A stretch of 64,000 nt of DNA from Cytospora piceicola (Eukaryota > Ascomycota > Sordariomycetes > Diaporthales > Cytosporaceae), in the NCBI GenBank assembly GCA_023375675.1, contig JALQBC010000032.1, forward strand, positions 372,001-436,000, in the 5' to 3' direction. Both the position numbers and the translations under genes were made by a program. Numbering within the stretch: position 1 is the stretch's first letter; every line of letters begins with the position of its first letter. Under the pieces are notes generated by a model. It was not told the DNA's origin, searched no databases, and saw only the letters and a list, made by a program, of their open reading frames with translations. This document shows positions 1 to 11,326 of the stretch, piece by piece.

Positions 1-3000
1 CGGGCCAAAAGGAGGTCGAGGGCTGGATGATGTCGTCGTTAGGTAAGATAACTAGAAGCAATTCTCGCTGGGAACGAGGGCGTGGTAATTCAGGTGGGAG
101 ATAGGTCGAGCTGGCCGAGAGTCGCAAGTCGCATCGCCTGTTCGCCAGCGTGGAATCTGGAAGGAAGATGGAGGGAGGGAGCTTTGTGCTCTGGATGTTG
201 AGAAAGGTGTATTCGGAGGCTGAAGAAGTCGGGCAGCGCAAGCGAAATTGAGCCAGGGAACTAGAGACGATGGGAAGGCAGTCCCGGTGGGCAGGTGGAT
301 TTTGCAGTAAGATTAAAGCACAGATAGCAAGAGCCAAGGCCAAAGGAGAGCAGCAGGCCTAATCCCGCCTAGCCAGCCTGTAGCCGGCGGGCGGGAGGGG
401 CTGTGATTGGCTCGGGTCTTGACGCTAGCGTCTAAATTGGAACTATGGGGCCGGCTCACTAACATGGAATTTGACCTAAAATCGCAAATTGCAGCTGCTC
501 AGTCCACTGTAGCACCTGGCACACACTGGGTAGTTGTGATTGATTGATTGATTAATTGATTGATTGACAGAGGTCCAGAGGTCTTCTGATGGCATAGTAC
601 CTTTCGATCAACTGGTCCTGATTGCTCCTGAGTCCTTACCAGGATATGATATGATATTCAGTATCAATTCTATTTGCTACTCTATGGGCCACGTCTCTTA
701 ACCTGGGTAAGAGTATACTGGGTTTTTGGGTACAACTACTCCATACATGCCCATACCGAAACGCTTGACCACGCCCAGGTGGTTACAGCTCGTGGCTCGT
801 ACACTGTGATTGCAATGGGGAGCAGATCATTGGATGCTATTATCGCCGATGGCCATCCGGTCGGTGCAAGTTGGCTCCAGCAGCCATGGAACCTGAGTTC
901 ATGCAAAGAGCCAGGAGAGACCGAACGACGACTGGAACGGAGCCCAGGTACACAGAAGTTCAGGAGCCAGGAGTCCGGGAGCCTAAGTGCCCATATGCCC
1001 AAAGGAGCACGATATAATTACCTGAGGAGCCACAGGCAATGATGAACAAAAGCCTGCCTGGCTGCACAAACTCGGGGCCGTAGGAATGGAAAAGGGTCTG
1101 GAAATCAGGAGGGAGGTGTTCGATGGGGACCAACAAGTCGGATCTGTTGGCGGGCATTATTTTACTACAATATTAGTATTATTACCACAGTAGCTATTTG
1201 CATCCTGACACCACGGACCACGGACCATGGACCACCCCCACTGACACCTTGCTACAGTACATACAAGCAAGTCCGTTCACAGGCCGTTCAGTGGAAGACA
1301 CTCGACAAATGCAATGCCATCAACGAACCTTGGAGCCGAACCCACATACATGCAGAGCCAATGTTTCACGCCCGGCGGAGACGGCGGGTAAGGAGGCGTT
1401 TTCAAGGCGTTCAGGCGTTGAGGCTTTTGGGGCTCCAGGGCTCCTGGGACTTCTGGAACCACACATCCGGATGCTGGCAGCTGCATGCTGCAGACTCCTC
1501 CCACAGGTGGGTGCACACCTGGGCAGGCAGGGCAGGCTGACAGGTTACGCAGATGTGTGTGGACAGGCGGACACAGGTTGGGTGGATAGAGGCTCTCAGA
1601 GGCTCTGTGGCTCTGCATCAGATCAATGGCCTCTCTGCCTCTGAAATGGGGAGGGGAGGGGAGCTGAGGCCAGCTGGGGCGGCAGGGCGTCTCAAACAAT
1701 GTCCACCACCCACTTCCCATCTGGCACCCGAACAAACTGTGCCCACATGCCCACCTTTTTGTGCTTGAGGCGAATCGGACAGTAGGTTTTGGGGAGGCCC
1801 CAGAATCTGTCCAGGTGCTTGAGAGCCTGTTGAGGACCGACGAATGAGCACTATCAAGATTCAGTCGCGTCTCATTCGCGCACACACACACACACACTTG
1901 TCTGAAGCCCACGGAATACGGTACCCTACTTAGTAGTGTAAATCTTGGCGTAGTGCACAGTACCTAGTGTGGACCTAGGCTGCTAGGTGGTCAGGTAGTC
2001 AGGGTAGTCTGGTAGTCAGATACTGCCGCTGCAGGGGTGGGGGAAGCAGACTCCAGTTGCCTTGCCCCTTGGATGGAGCCTGTTCTTCCACCGGCACACA
2101 AGGTGTATCGACCCGCCTTGATTGGTTCTGTTGCCGCCGAACAGAGTGACATTCGAGGAAACCTGCTGTCCGCTCATCTTACCGGCATATGGTTTTTGAC
2201 GTTGCCCTTGAACCTGTTATCGGAATGATTTCAGACTGACGGACAAATTTGACAGACTTTGGAGATGCATGGCGTATTTCTTCTGGTCCTTCATGTGCAC
2301 TTGGTTTTGTGTGACTCTGCAATGACACCCTCCGACCTTACTACTGTGGTAAGTATGCCATATCAACTCCCGTGCCAACCCCTCCCCAAGACAACGCGGA
2401 TGACACCGATGTACTTGAGTAGGCATTCTGTGATCAAGTCAATATCCCTTGGTGTACATTTAATGTACCTACATGCCGCACTAGTAGAGGATACAGGATA
2501 CAAAGGTAACCTGCAGCAATAAAAGCATGGCACACCTGTTTGTCTGAGCGTCGGGACCGGACTTCACCATATCTACCTAGGTACCACGTGTGGTAGCATG
2601 GTACAACCCTTAGGACATTGTTTGGAGACGTTTGGAGTCCGATTCGTATGTCAAGCCTGTAGACTCCAAGTAGTGCTGAGGAATATCCAAGTACAAACCT
2701 ACCTAGGTAGCTTAACTAGGTAGGTTGATAGGTAGGTAACCCTAAGGCGGGGGAACTTGGGACCCCGGCACTTCCCCGGACTTGGAGAGCCTCGGGCCTG
2801 TAAGTAACAGTGACTGACCATTGGAACCTGGGGAAGGTAAAGGCCAAAGCAGGAGCGGAATATCACATGCCACTCACAAACATACTCCAATATCCCCCAA
2901 CCTGAACTCCGATGACATCGGGACAGCAACACAATCATGACTTGCAAATCAGCAGAACTCCAGCTTCATCTACAGGTTGTCGCATCACCAGATCTACCTG

Positions 3001-3218
3001 TCCATTCCATCTCTATCCTCGACTGAAGACGAAGAAGACGTTCCCGTGATATCCCAACCTTTGACCTCTTTCCGGAACGCACCACAGCGTTGTCGTTGCC
3101 CGCTGACCGATCGGCCGAGGCCCCTAACTCCATCGCCATTGCGCCGCCATACCCGATGGCACACCCGTGCAGCCCTTCTCGATAGAACGCTTCCCCTGCG
3201 TCTCCCTCGTGACTAAAC
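1..3218. other. Intergenic region, left end
   Basis: No gene can be supported here: open frames are short, mostly lack ATG starts and resemble no family I recognise. The stretch holds an ATTG-type tandem repeat (about 537-568), a CA microsatellite (about 1880-1897), imperfect GTAGTC repeats (about 1985-2020) and TACCTAGGTA-type palindromes (about 2575-2585 and 2698-2741). The last 250 bases before the ABC transporter start are pyrimidine-rich and probably its promoter and 5' leader. The first few hundred bases could be the promoter or end of a gene beyond the left edge. Confidence 0.6.
2698..2741. repeat. CCTAGGTA-type palindromic repeat cluster
   Basis: Overlapping copies of CTACCTAGGTAG and AGGTAGGT fill this short stretch. 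The same motif family recurs in other intergenic spots of the window (13370, 19128, 33600, 59266-59773) and not within exons. Confidence 0.7.
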
Positions 3219-5817
3219 ATGGCCGTCCAGTCCAACCTGCGGCATTCCGCCGCCGAGCAAGCCATCCGTGACTTCGTCGAGAAATACGCCACCCTGATCC
3301 AGACTCGTCTACGCCAAACCTCACGTACGACCCGGCTCCTCGCGACCCTCGCCCTCGTCTCCTCCATCATACTCGGCGCCGAGGGCAGCCGGCGTCGTTG
3401 GAACCGCAACAAGGCCGAGAAGGAGCAAGGCTTCAAGCTGGTTCGCACAAACTCGTGGCTGCACAACAAGGACGGCTCTAGAACTATCTACGTCCCCTAC
3501 AAGGACGGGACGTCCAAAGTTGTTATAAATACTACCAAGCCATTGACTTTCGACGCGCATCGTCGCTTGTTTTTGAACCCGCCGCGGGTCTCCGGACTTG
3601 GCGATGGCACCGTTCCCTCTGCACAGACGAGGCCTGGGCTCAACCTGGCCTTTTTGCACCAGTTCCTGAGCTTGATGAGTATCATGATACCCAGGTGGTC
3701 GAGCAAGGAGGCCGGCTTGCTTGTCAGCCATGGTGTCTTCTTGATGCTGCGGACATATCTCTCCTTGGTAGTTGCGCGGCTCGATGGTGAGCTTGTACGG
3801 GATCTCGTGGCTGGCAATGGCAAGCCGTTCCTCTGGGGTATCGTGAAGTGGTGTGGGCTGGGCAGCTTTGCGTCGTACACCAACGCGATGATCAAGTTTC
3901 TTGAGTCCAAAGTTTCCATCGCTTTCCGGACAAGACTGACCCGCTATATACATGACCTCTACCTGAACGACAACCTCAACTATTACAAGTTGTCGAACCT
4001 CGACGGTGGTGTTGGCCAGGGCGCGGATCAGTATATCACACAGGACCTCACCCTCTTCTGTGCTGCCGCTGCCAACTTGTACTCGTCCCTAGGAAAGCCA
4101 TTTGTTGATATCTGCGTCTTCAACTACCAGTTGTACCGATCCCTTGGACCATTAGCATTGACTGGGCTCTTGAGCAACTACTTCTTTACTGCATCCATCC
4201 TACGGCGCCTGTCGCCTCCCTTCGGCAAGCTTAAAGCCGTGGAGGGTGCTAAAGAAGGTGACTTTCGCAGCTTACATGCCCGCTTGATAGCAAACTCCGA
4301 AGAGGTCGCTTTCTACGGCGGCGCAGATATGGAGAAGCACTTCCTCAACCGCGAGTTCAAGTCCCTCAAGAACTGGATGGAGGGCATATACATGCTCAAG
4401 ATCCGCTACAACATCCTCGAGGACTTTATCTTGAAATACAGCTGGAGCGCCTACGGCTACCTGCTCGCGTCCCTGCCCGTCTTCCTCCCCGCCTGGGGCG
4501 GCCTGGGCGGGGCCTCGGAGCTCCTCGACTCTGCGGGCAAGGGCGGCCAGCGCGAGCGCAGCCGCATGAAGAACTTCATCACCAACAAGCGCCTCATGCT
4601 CTCGCTCGCCGACGCCGGCGGCCGCATGATGTACTCGATCAAGGACCTCTCGGAGCTGGCGGGCCACACCAGCCGTGTGTACACGCTCATCTCGACGCTG
4701 CACCGGGTGCACGCCGGCGCGTACCACGCCCGCGGCCGGCCCAGCGAGCTGTACTCGCTCAGCGACGTGCAGGGCACCATGCAGAAGGGCTTCGACGGCG
4801 TGCGCCTCGAGAACGTGCCGGTGGTGGCGCCGGCGCTGTGGCCGCAGGGCGGCGACGAGCTGATGGACAGCCTGTCGCTGGTGGTGCGCCGCGGCGAGCA
4901 CCTGCTCATCTCGGGGCCCAACGGCGCCGGCAAGAGCGCCATCGCGCGCGTGCTGGCGGGCCTGTGGCCCGTGTACCGCGGCCTCGTGAGCAGGCCCAAG
5001 GCCAGCGGCGAGGACGGCATCATGTTCCTCCCGCAGCGCGTGTACCTCAGCGTGGGCACGCTGCGCGACCAGGTCATCTACCCCGACGGGGAGGCCGACA
5101 TGCGGGACAAGAGGAAGGGCGAGCACGACCTCAGGAGGGTGCTCGAGGCCGCGCGCCTGGGGTACCTGCCCGACCGCGAGGGCGGCTGGGACACCAAGAA
5201 GGAGTGGAAGGACGTGCTGAGCGGCGGCGAGAAGCAGCGCATGGCCATCGCCCGGCTGCTGTACCACGAGCCGCAGTATGCCTTCATCGACGAGGGGACG
5301 AGCGCGGTGTCGAGCGATGTGGAGGGGATATTGTATGAGACGTGTAAGGAGAAGGAGATCAGTGAGTCATCACCCCGTGTTTTCCCTTGAAGGGCCAGAT
5401 CGGTCCGCTGAGGCATTGATATCTTCGCCGGCTGACACATCCCCAACAGCGCTCATCACAATCTCCACGCGGGCGTCGCTCAAGAAGTACCACACGTTCA
5501 ACCTCGTCCTTGGTATGGGCGAGAACGGCGACGAGTGGGAGTTTGAGCGTATCGGCACGGAGCGCGAGAAGATGCACGTCGAGAGGGAGCTACAGGACCT
5601 CAGGGAGAGGCTGGCCAAGGTCGAGGAGTGGAAGGCGAGGAAGGACGAGATCGAAAGGGAGTTGGCCCAGGTTTGGGTCGAGGGGGGTGTTACTTTGCAG
5701 CCTCCGCCGTATACTGAGGAGCAGGAGGGGGAAGGGGACGGGGAAGGGGACGTAGAAGGGGAAGGGCAGGAGGAGGGAAAGGAGGATGGGAGCTCGGGGG
5801 TTCAAGTACAGGTCTAA
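3219..5817 (+). CDS. Peroxisomal long-chain acyl-CoA ABC half-transporter (ABCD/PXA type)
   Basis: Two exons, 3219-5361 and 5450-5817, joined over an 88-nt GTGAGT...CAG intron, give 836 aa. This is a half-transporter of the ALD/ABCD family, which imports very-long-chain acyl-CoA into peroxisomes for beta-oxidation. The N-terminal membrane domain carries the family's conserved stretch with SNLDGGVGQGADQYITQD and the EAA-like loop motif NSEEVAFYGG. The C-terminal ATPase has Walker A GPNGAGKS (566-573) and the signature LSGGE (667-671), followed by a Walker B-like IDEGTSAV. The tail is a charged, coiled-coil-like helix followed by a Glu/Gly-rich run. Yeast has two such subunits, Pxa1 and Pxa2; I cannot say which this matches. 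The length fits the family (about 850 aa in yeast). Its neighbour at 6217 is convergent. Confidence 0.9.
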
Positions 5818-6216
5818 ATCTTGTCGGAAAAATATACTATGGCTGTCAAGGAGCCGTGGCTTTCCGCTTGCGAGAATCGTCCCATTCGCTTTCGTCCTTC
5901 CATGTATGATATGGAGGGGGAAGTGGTGATTCATTAGACGCCCACCAGCCTCGTATGTGCAAACGCTTTGCCTCGCAAGTAATCACACAAATGAAGTAAC
6001 AAAGTTAGTGAAAAACCAAGACTGGAAACAAAATGGAAGATTTCTTTTTCTTGGTGCAATGACCATATCCGTCGTCGATTCTATGTCTACCCCCGACTAC
6101 AGTACAATTCGGCCGGTGTTTCCACAGGTATTATACAACCAACGCTACCGCCTCTTCCCCCTTCCACACGGCCTCGGTCCTCCCAGCACTTAATTTTTCC
6201 GCGCTTCTCCCACTCC
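5818..6216. other. Convergent intergenic spacer
   Basis: This 399-bp spacer holds the 3' ends of the ABC transporter and the convergent peptidase gene. I see no ORF, RNA gene or clear repeat in it. Confidence 0.6.
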
Positions 6217-7850
6217 TTAAGAGAACATCCTGGTCATGTCTCCCCTGAGTCTCGCGTAGTCCATGAGACCCTCAATGCTACCAACGGCAGAAACGGCAAT
6301 ATCCTGGTCCCAGAGCTTGCGCTGGGCGAAGCTCATGACGTCGCTGGCGGTAACGGCATCGATCGTCCGCTCAATCTCGCCTGGGCTCAACCGGCGGCCA
6401 GTGGTGACGAGCTGTCGGCCAATGTCCTCGGCCAGGGCGGTGGTGCCGTCCAGAGACAGCAGGATGGAGGCCTTCAGCTGGGCCTTGGCGCGCTCGACCT
6501 CGGCCTCGGTGACGGACTGGGAAAGGCGGGACCACTCGCGCAGGGCGAAGTGAACGAGGTCGTCGACACGGGTGAGCTTGTCGGTGACGAGGTAGATACC
6601 CCAGAGACTATGATACGTTAGCTTGGCCCAATATGCGATTCGTCATGTCCTCCGTCGAAAATGCTTACCCAGTGTCGCTGTAGCTGGTAGAGAAGCTCAT
6701 GAAGCTGTTGGCAAGGTCGTGCTGGTGGACGAAACCGCTGAGCTTGCTGCCCTGGTGAGGAGCGTTGCCCAGAGCCTTGTCGTAGTTGCCAACAATAGCC
6801 TGAGTGACCAGAGCAGTGAAGTAGTCATCATCGCTCCAGCTGACACCCTCAACAGCGATGGCGATGTTGGCGGTGGGGATGGTGTCGTCGCGTATCCTGA
6901 CATCGGAGCCGATGAAGTCGGGCTTTCTCTTGGAGAGGATGTAGGCGTGGGTCTCGGGGGACTTGGAAGGCAGCTTGGAGAAGTACTTGTCGGCCATCTC
7001 AACGAGCGACTCGTGGGGAACGCCACCAGCACCAACCAGGACCATGCGGTCAGCGGTGTAGTTGTGCTTGATGTAGTTGCTCAGCTCGGTCCGGGTGATG
7101 TCGCGGATGTTCTCCTTGGGTCCCAGGATCGTGCGGCCAAGGGGCTGGTGCTGGAAAGCAGTGGCGTGCAGGTGGTCGAAGACAACCTCCTCGACCTGCT
7201 TCTCGACCTCCTCGGACTCACGCAGGATAACGTCACGCTCCCGCTCGATGGCGGAGGGCTCGAGCTTTGAGTTCTGGAGAATATCGGCAAGGATGTCGAC
7301 GACTTTTGGAACGTCCTCGTTCAAGCCCTTGGCGAAGTATACGGTGTTCTCACGCTAAGATGTTTGCTGTTAGACCCAAACGGCGCCGAGCTATATAATG
7401 ACCTGGACAGGATATGTATGACGACGTACCGAGGTGTAGGCGTTGAGGTGGGCGCCCATGTTCTCGATCTCGAGCTCTAGGTTTTGTTGCGTCCGGTTGG
7501 CGGTGCCCTTTCAAAACAACATGTCAACGTTCTATTCCTTGAATGCCCCCATCCAGATCGACTGAAGTGTTTTCGTATACCTTGAAGGCCAAGTGCTCAA
7601 GAAAATGCGCGGTGCCATTGTTCTCTGCTGTCTCGGCTCGCGAACCGGCGTCGATCCACATGCCAACGGTGGAGGTCTGCGCATAGGGAGAGTGTTGAGT
7701 AGCGACCGTCAGGCCATTCTTGAGGGTGGTGGTCTGGGTCTTGATGGGAGCGGCAGCGGGGGTAGCGAAGTTTCGTCTCAAGGGCACCGAAGGGAACGCC
7801 CTTCGGTTGAGGCCCTTGGAAAAGTTCAGAGCGAGTCTCCGGGACGCCAT
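6217..7850 (-). CDS. MAS1: Mitochondrial processing peptidase beta subunit
   Basis: Four exons on the minus strand (7850-7581, 7507-7430, 7354-6669, 6607-6217) encode 474 aa. This is the catalytic beta subunit of MPP, an M16 metallopeptidase that removes presequences from imported matrix proteins. Visible features are an Arg-rich, acid-poor presequence-like N-terminus ([13 protein letters not shown]...), the inverted zinc motif HxxEH as HFLEH (residues 82-86) and the downstream acidic stretch [12 protein letters not shown] that supplies the third ligand. The ATG at 7850 was chosen because it starts a typical targeting sequence; an in-frame extension further upstream lacks homology and is probably leader. 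In Neurospora this protein is also known as PEP of complex III (family knowledge). The gene is divergent from the GH36 gene at 8651. Confidence 0.93.
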
Positions 7851-8650
7851 CGTGAGGATGTGCCAATGGCCTGGGTAAATCTGAAAAGAGGTCAATTGCA
7901 CCCTTATGACCGAATTAGAGGCGCAGGTACCTGGAGGCCGGCGATATAAAGGTAGACGGATTGGGTGGACAGGGTGGGATGAGGCGTTTATCGTCAACAA
8001 ATTCGACTTGTCTTTCCGGCAAGCCGCAAGCCGTGAACCTGGACCAGCTTGAAAAATCGCTTCTGGCCTGAATCACAAGGCACAGGCACGCCCGAATACG
8101 CCCGATTACTCCGACATTTGGGAGCCAGGTGATTGGCCCGATTAGTGATTAGTCATTCTCTAGCGCAGGTTATCTGATGTCACTCAGAAGTACCTAAGTA
8201 CCTTGGCAACCTCCACTTCTTTTGTCTTTGGATCAACGCCTCACGTCCGGACAGCGGACAACCAGAAACTAACGGACAGCCCTAGCTAGGTAGGACTCAC
8301 GTATCATAGGCACCACTGGCACCGGGACACAGACAAGTGGCAGGCAAGGTGATATGCACGCGGTCAGTCGCACCCCGGACTCCGGAATGCTGCCCGCAGC
8401 TCCGTCACCCTCAAGGCTTGACCGACCTCTTACATAAAGATGAACACGACCGAAAGAGGAGTTGCATCGTTGCTGCATGGCAACCTGCGCATACATGTGT
8501 GCCCAACACAAAGTCTCCTCTTCTCTTGATGACATGGCAAGAAGGAAGCTATCTGCTCCTGTTTCTACTTCAGCTTGCATTCCCTTTCCTCACGTCTCTT
8601 TCTCGTAGGTCCTATACGCCGAATAAAGTCTCAATTTCAACTCTTTCAAT
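7851..8650. promoter_or_regulatory. Divergent promoter region, MPP-beta / GH36 gene
   Basis: An 800-bp gap between two divergent starts. The right end is pyrimidine-rich (TTCCCTTTCCTCACGTCTC near 8580), as expected for a fungal leader just before the ATG at 8651. A CCTAGGTA-like motif occurs near 8285. No ORF here is supportable. Confidence 0.5.
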
Positions 8651-11326
8651 ATGAGTGCCCCTGAAGAGGATTATGATGAATTGATCTACCACGTTCCGAA
8701 GCAGAAGAAACCCCCCGTCGACCTGGATAATATGGGAGCCTCTGTCTCGATCTGGCCATCACTTGGTCAAATTACTCAAGTCCAGAAACCCAAAGTCAAC
8801 TTCATTGCAGTCCTCGAGGCCCCTGTTGATCAGGCCAACCAGACATGGGAAGTGGCTCTCTGGCACTCGACCGGAGAGGATGATGATTGGATTGAGACTA
8901 TCCTCTCACCAACACAGAAAAGCCCTTCAACGTTGCAGAAGACCAGTGATTCCGTCACCCACTCCGCGTTCGAAGGCCAGATATCCATCCAATCACTGCT
9001 GAATTTCACCGTCAAGTTCCGGTCTGCCCCTGACCAGCCTTGGCGATGGATCCGAGACGAGCAGGGCATGGGTGACGGAACCGTCATCTTGAGCGCCGAT
9101 TTGACGACATCGGCTCTTCCGGACAGCTTCGATAGCATCCTCCAGGGCTATGATCCGAGCGTCACCGTCAAATCGTTCCAGTCCCAATGTCCGGGGACAC
9201 GTCTCTGGTCTCTTGAGACCAAAGCTCAAGGTGCCATAGGAGAAGATTCTACCTTTGCTGATGTGAACTTGGGCTTGCCATGGGGTGGCTTCCTCAGCTG
9301 GTTCGCCTTGATTCGTATCTGGGCACCATGGCTCGCACCAAGGCACGGCAAGTCCAAGTTCGAGTTGGACAAGGATGGTATACTTTCCGCCTTCGTGAAC
9401 GCGAAAGGGCAACATCTTGTTCTTCTTGCTGTCAGTGGCATGAACATAATGACACTGTTCCGCAGCGATGAATTGGGCAATGTAAAGCTACATGTGCGAA
9501 ATGATGGCGAGAATGACGAGCCTGCGACTGTTTTGGCAGCGGTAGGCCACAACTTCGAGGCCGCGAACGCAGCTGTCATGTACCATGCTCGAGCAATGGT
9601 ACTTTCGAGCAAGAAGTCAACTGGCGAGTTCGACGAGGAGCTGAAGGCCCTTCAGGAAGGCGTGAAACCGGAATGGATGGAGAACTGGTATGATGGGCTG
9701 GGCTACTGCACTTGGAATGCGCTCGGTCAGAGGCTCACCGACGAGAAAGTCCTCAATGCCGTGGATGAGTTGGACAAGCACAACATCAAGATCACAAGCT
9801 TGATCATTGACGATAACTGGCAGAACATCGACTATCGCGGCGAGGGTCAATTCCAGTACGGCTGGAACGGCTTTGAAGCCGAACCCAAGACGTTCCCCAA
9901 TGGCCTCAAGGATGTTGTCTCCAGGATCAGGTCAAAGCACCCCAACATACAGCACGTGGCTGTTTGGCATGCACTCCTTGGGTACTGGGCAGGACTGTCG
10001 CCTGACGGGGAGCTTGCCAAGAAGTACAAGACTGACCTTGTCGAGCGCGAAGACCAAAATCGTAGATGGCTCCCACTGGGCGGCAAGATGACGGTCGTGG
10101 GGAAAGAGGATGTTCAGAAATTCTACGACGACTTCTACCGCTTCCTCTCAGATTGTGGGATTGATGGGGTCAAGACGGACGCGCAGTTCATGACAGACAC
10201 TTGGGTCTCCGCCAAGCCTCGCCGAGAACTCATCACTGAATATCTGGACGCATGGACGATCTCATCTCTGCGGCACTTCAGTATCAAGACCATCTCATGC
10301 ATGTCGCAGACACCTCAGATCCTCTTCTATTCCCAGCTACCACGAAACCGACCTACCATTCTGTGTAGGAATTCTGACGACTTCTTCCCCGAGATACCGT
10401 CCTCCCATCCGTGGCACATCTGGACAAATGCGCACAACAGCTTGTTTACGCAGCATCTGAACATCCTCCCTGACTGGGACATGTTCCAGACGGTACACGA
10501 CTATTCTGGTCTGCACGCTGCTGCTCGCTGTGTCAGTGGAGGACCGATCTATATCACGGATGTCCCGGGTCAACACAATGTGGATCTGATCAACCAGATG
10601 ACCGGAATCACGCCTCGTGGCAAGACGGTCATTTTCCGACCAAGTGTCCTGGGTCGCAGCGTCGATCAGTATGTCGGCTATCATGACGAATCTCTCCTCA
10701 AAGTCGGTTGTTACCACGGAAGGGCTGTCACCGGGACACCCATCATGGGCGTCTTCAACATCTCGGCCCGACCGCTCACAGACATCATTCCCCTGGACAA
10801 ATTCTCTGGCGTCTTACCGTCCATGCACTATGTCATCCGCGCTCACACCAGCGGTCTCGTCACTTCCGCAGTCAACACGAGTAACGTAGCCTCGAAGCTC
10901 ACTGTCTCGCTGGACGTCCGTGGCTATGAGATATTCACTGCCTACCCGCTGTCGCCGTTCGACAGTGAAAGCATGGGCCGCGTATACGTCGCCAACCTGG
11001 GTCTGATCGGCAAGATGACGGGCGCCGCTGCTATCGTCTCGAACAAATACAACCTGCTGGAGAACGGGCGGGTGCTCGTGGACACTAGCGTGAAGGCCTT
11101 GGGTGTCCTGGGTGTCTATATCTCCAAGCTTCCCGAGATGGACCTGGCTGATGACTTCATGGCTACTATCCAGGGCCAGGTCATCCCTCCGCATGTGGTC
11201 TCGGTCAGCAAGGCGTCCGACAAGGTTCTGGAGATTGATGTCGAGAAGGCCTGGGATGAGATGAGTCTGAAGCCGGGGTGGAGCAACGAGGTCCAAGTCA
11301 AGCTGTATTTCAGTATTGACAAGTAG
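8651..11326 (+). CDS. Raffinose synthase / Sip1-type GH36 family protein
   Basis: A single uninterrupted 891-aa ORF. It belongs to the GH36-like clade often annotated as raffinose synthase or seed imbibition protein (Sip1), whose characterised members are alpha-galactosidases or galactosyltransferases. Key features are the barrel motif LGYCTWNALGQ, the DDNWQ strand, the nucleophile context GVKTDAQF (Asp510) and the acid/base region RNSDDFFP (573-580). There is no signal peptide, so it is probably cytosolic. Plant-type raffinose is not a known fungal product; hydrolysis or transfer of alpha-galactosides is the safer functional guess (inference). Length matches fungal homologues of about 850-900 aa. 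It is followed by a long gene-free stretch. Confidence 0.88.
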   Translation: MSAPEEDYDELIYHVPKQKKPPVDLDNMGASVSIWPSLGQITQVQKPKVNFIAVLEAPVDQANQTWEVALWHSTGEDDDWIETILSPTQKSPSTLQKTSDSVTHSAFEGQISIQSLLNFTVKFRSAPDQPWRWIRDEQGMGDGTVILSADLTTSALPDSFDSILQGYDPSVTVKSFQSQCPGTRLWSLETKAQGAIGEDSTFADVNLGLPWGGFLSWFALIRIWAPWLAPRHGKSKFELDKDGILSAFVNAKGQHLVLLAVSGMNIMTLFRSDELGNVKLHVRNDGENDEPATVLAAVGHNFEAANAAVMYHARAMVLSSKKSTGEFDEELKALQEGVKPEWMENWYDGLGYCTWNALGQRLTDEKVLNAVDELDKHNIKITSLIIDDNWQNIDYRGEGQFQYGWNGFEAEPKTFPNGLKDVVSRIRSKHPNIQHVAVWHALLGYWAGLSPDGELAKKYKTDLVEREDQNRRWLPLGGKMTVVGKEDVQKFYDDFYRFLSDCGIDGVKTDAQFMTDTWVSAKPRRELITEYLDAWTISSLRHFSIKTISCMSQTPQILFYSQLPRNRPTILCRNSDDFFPEIPSSHPWHIWTNAHNSLFTQHLNILPDWDMFQTVHDYSGLHAAARCVSGGPIYITDVPGQHNVDLINQMTGITPRGKTVIFRPSVLGRSVDQYVGYHDESLLKVGCYHGRAVTGTPIMGVFNISARPLTDIIPLDKFSGVLPSMHYVIRAHTSGLVTSAVNTSNVASKLTVSLDVRGYEIFTAYPLSPFDSESMGRVYVANLGLIGKMTGAAAIVSNKYNLLENGRVLVDTSVKALGVLGVYISKLPEMDLADDFMATIQGQVIPPHVVSVSKASDKVLEIDVEKAWDEMSLKPGWSNEVQVKLYFSIDK

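Noticed and set aside
4272..5267. Long minus-strand ORF (331 aa) inside the ABC transporter gene
   Set aside because: It is antisense to the conserved ATPase domain and rich in Ala/His/Arg from GC-rich codon complement; a shadow frame.
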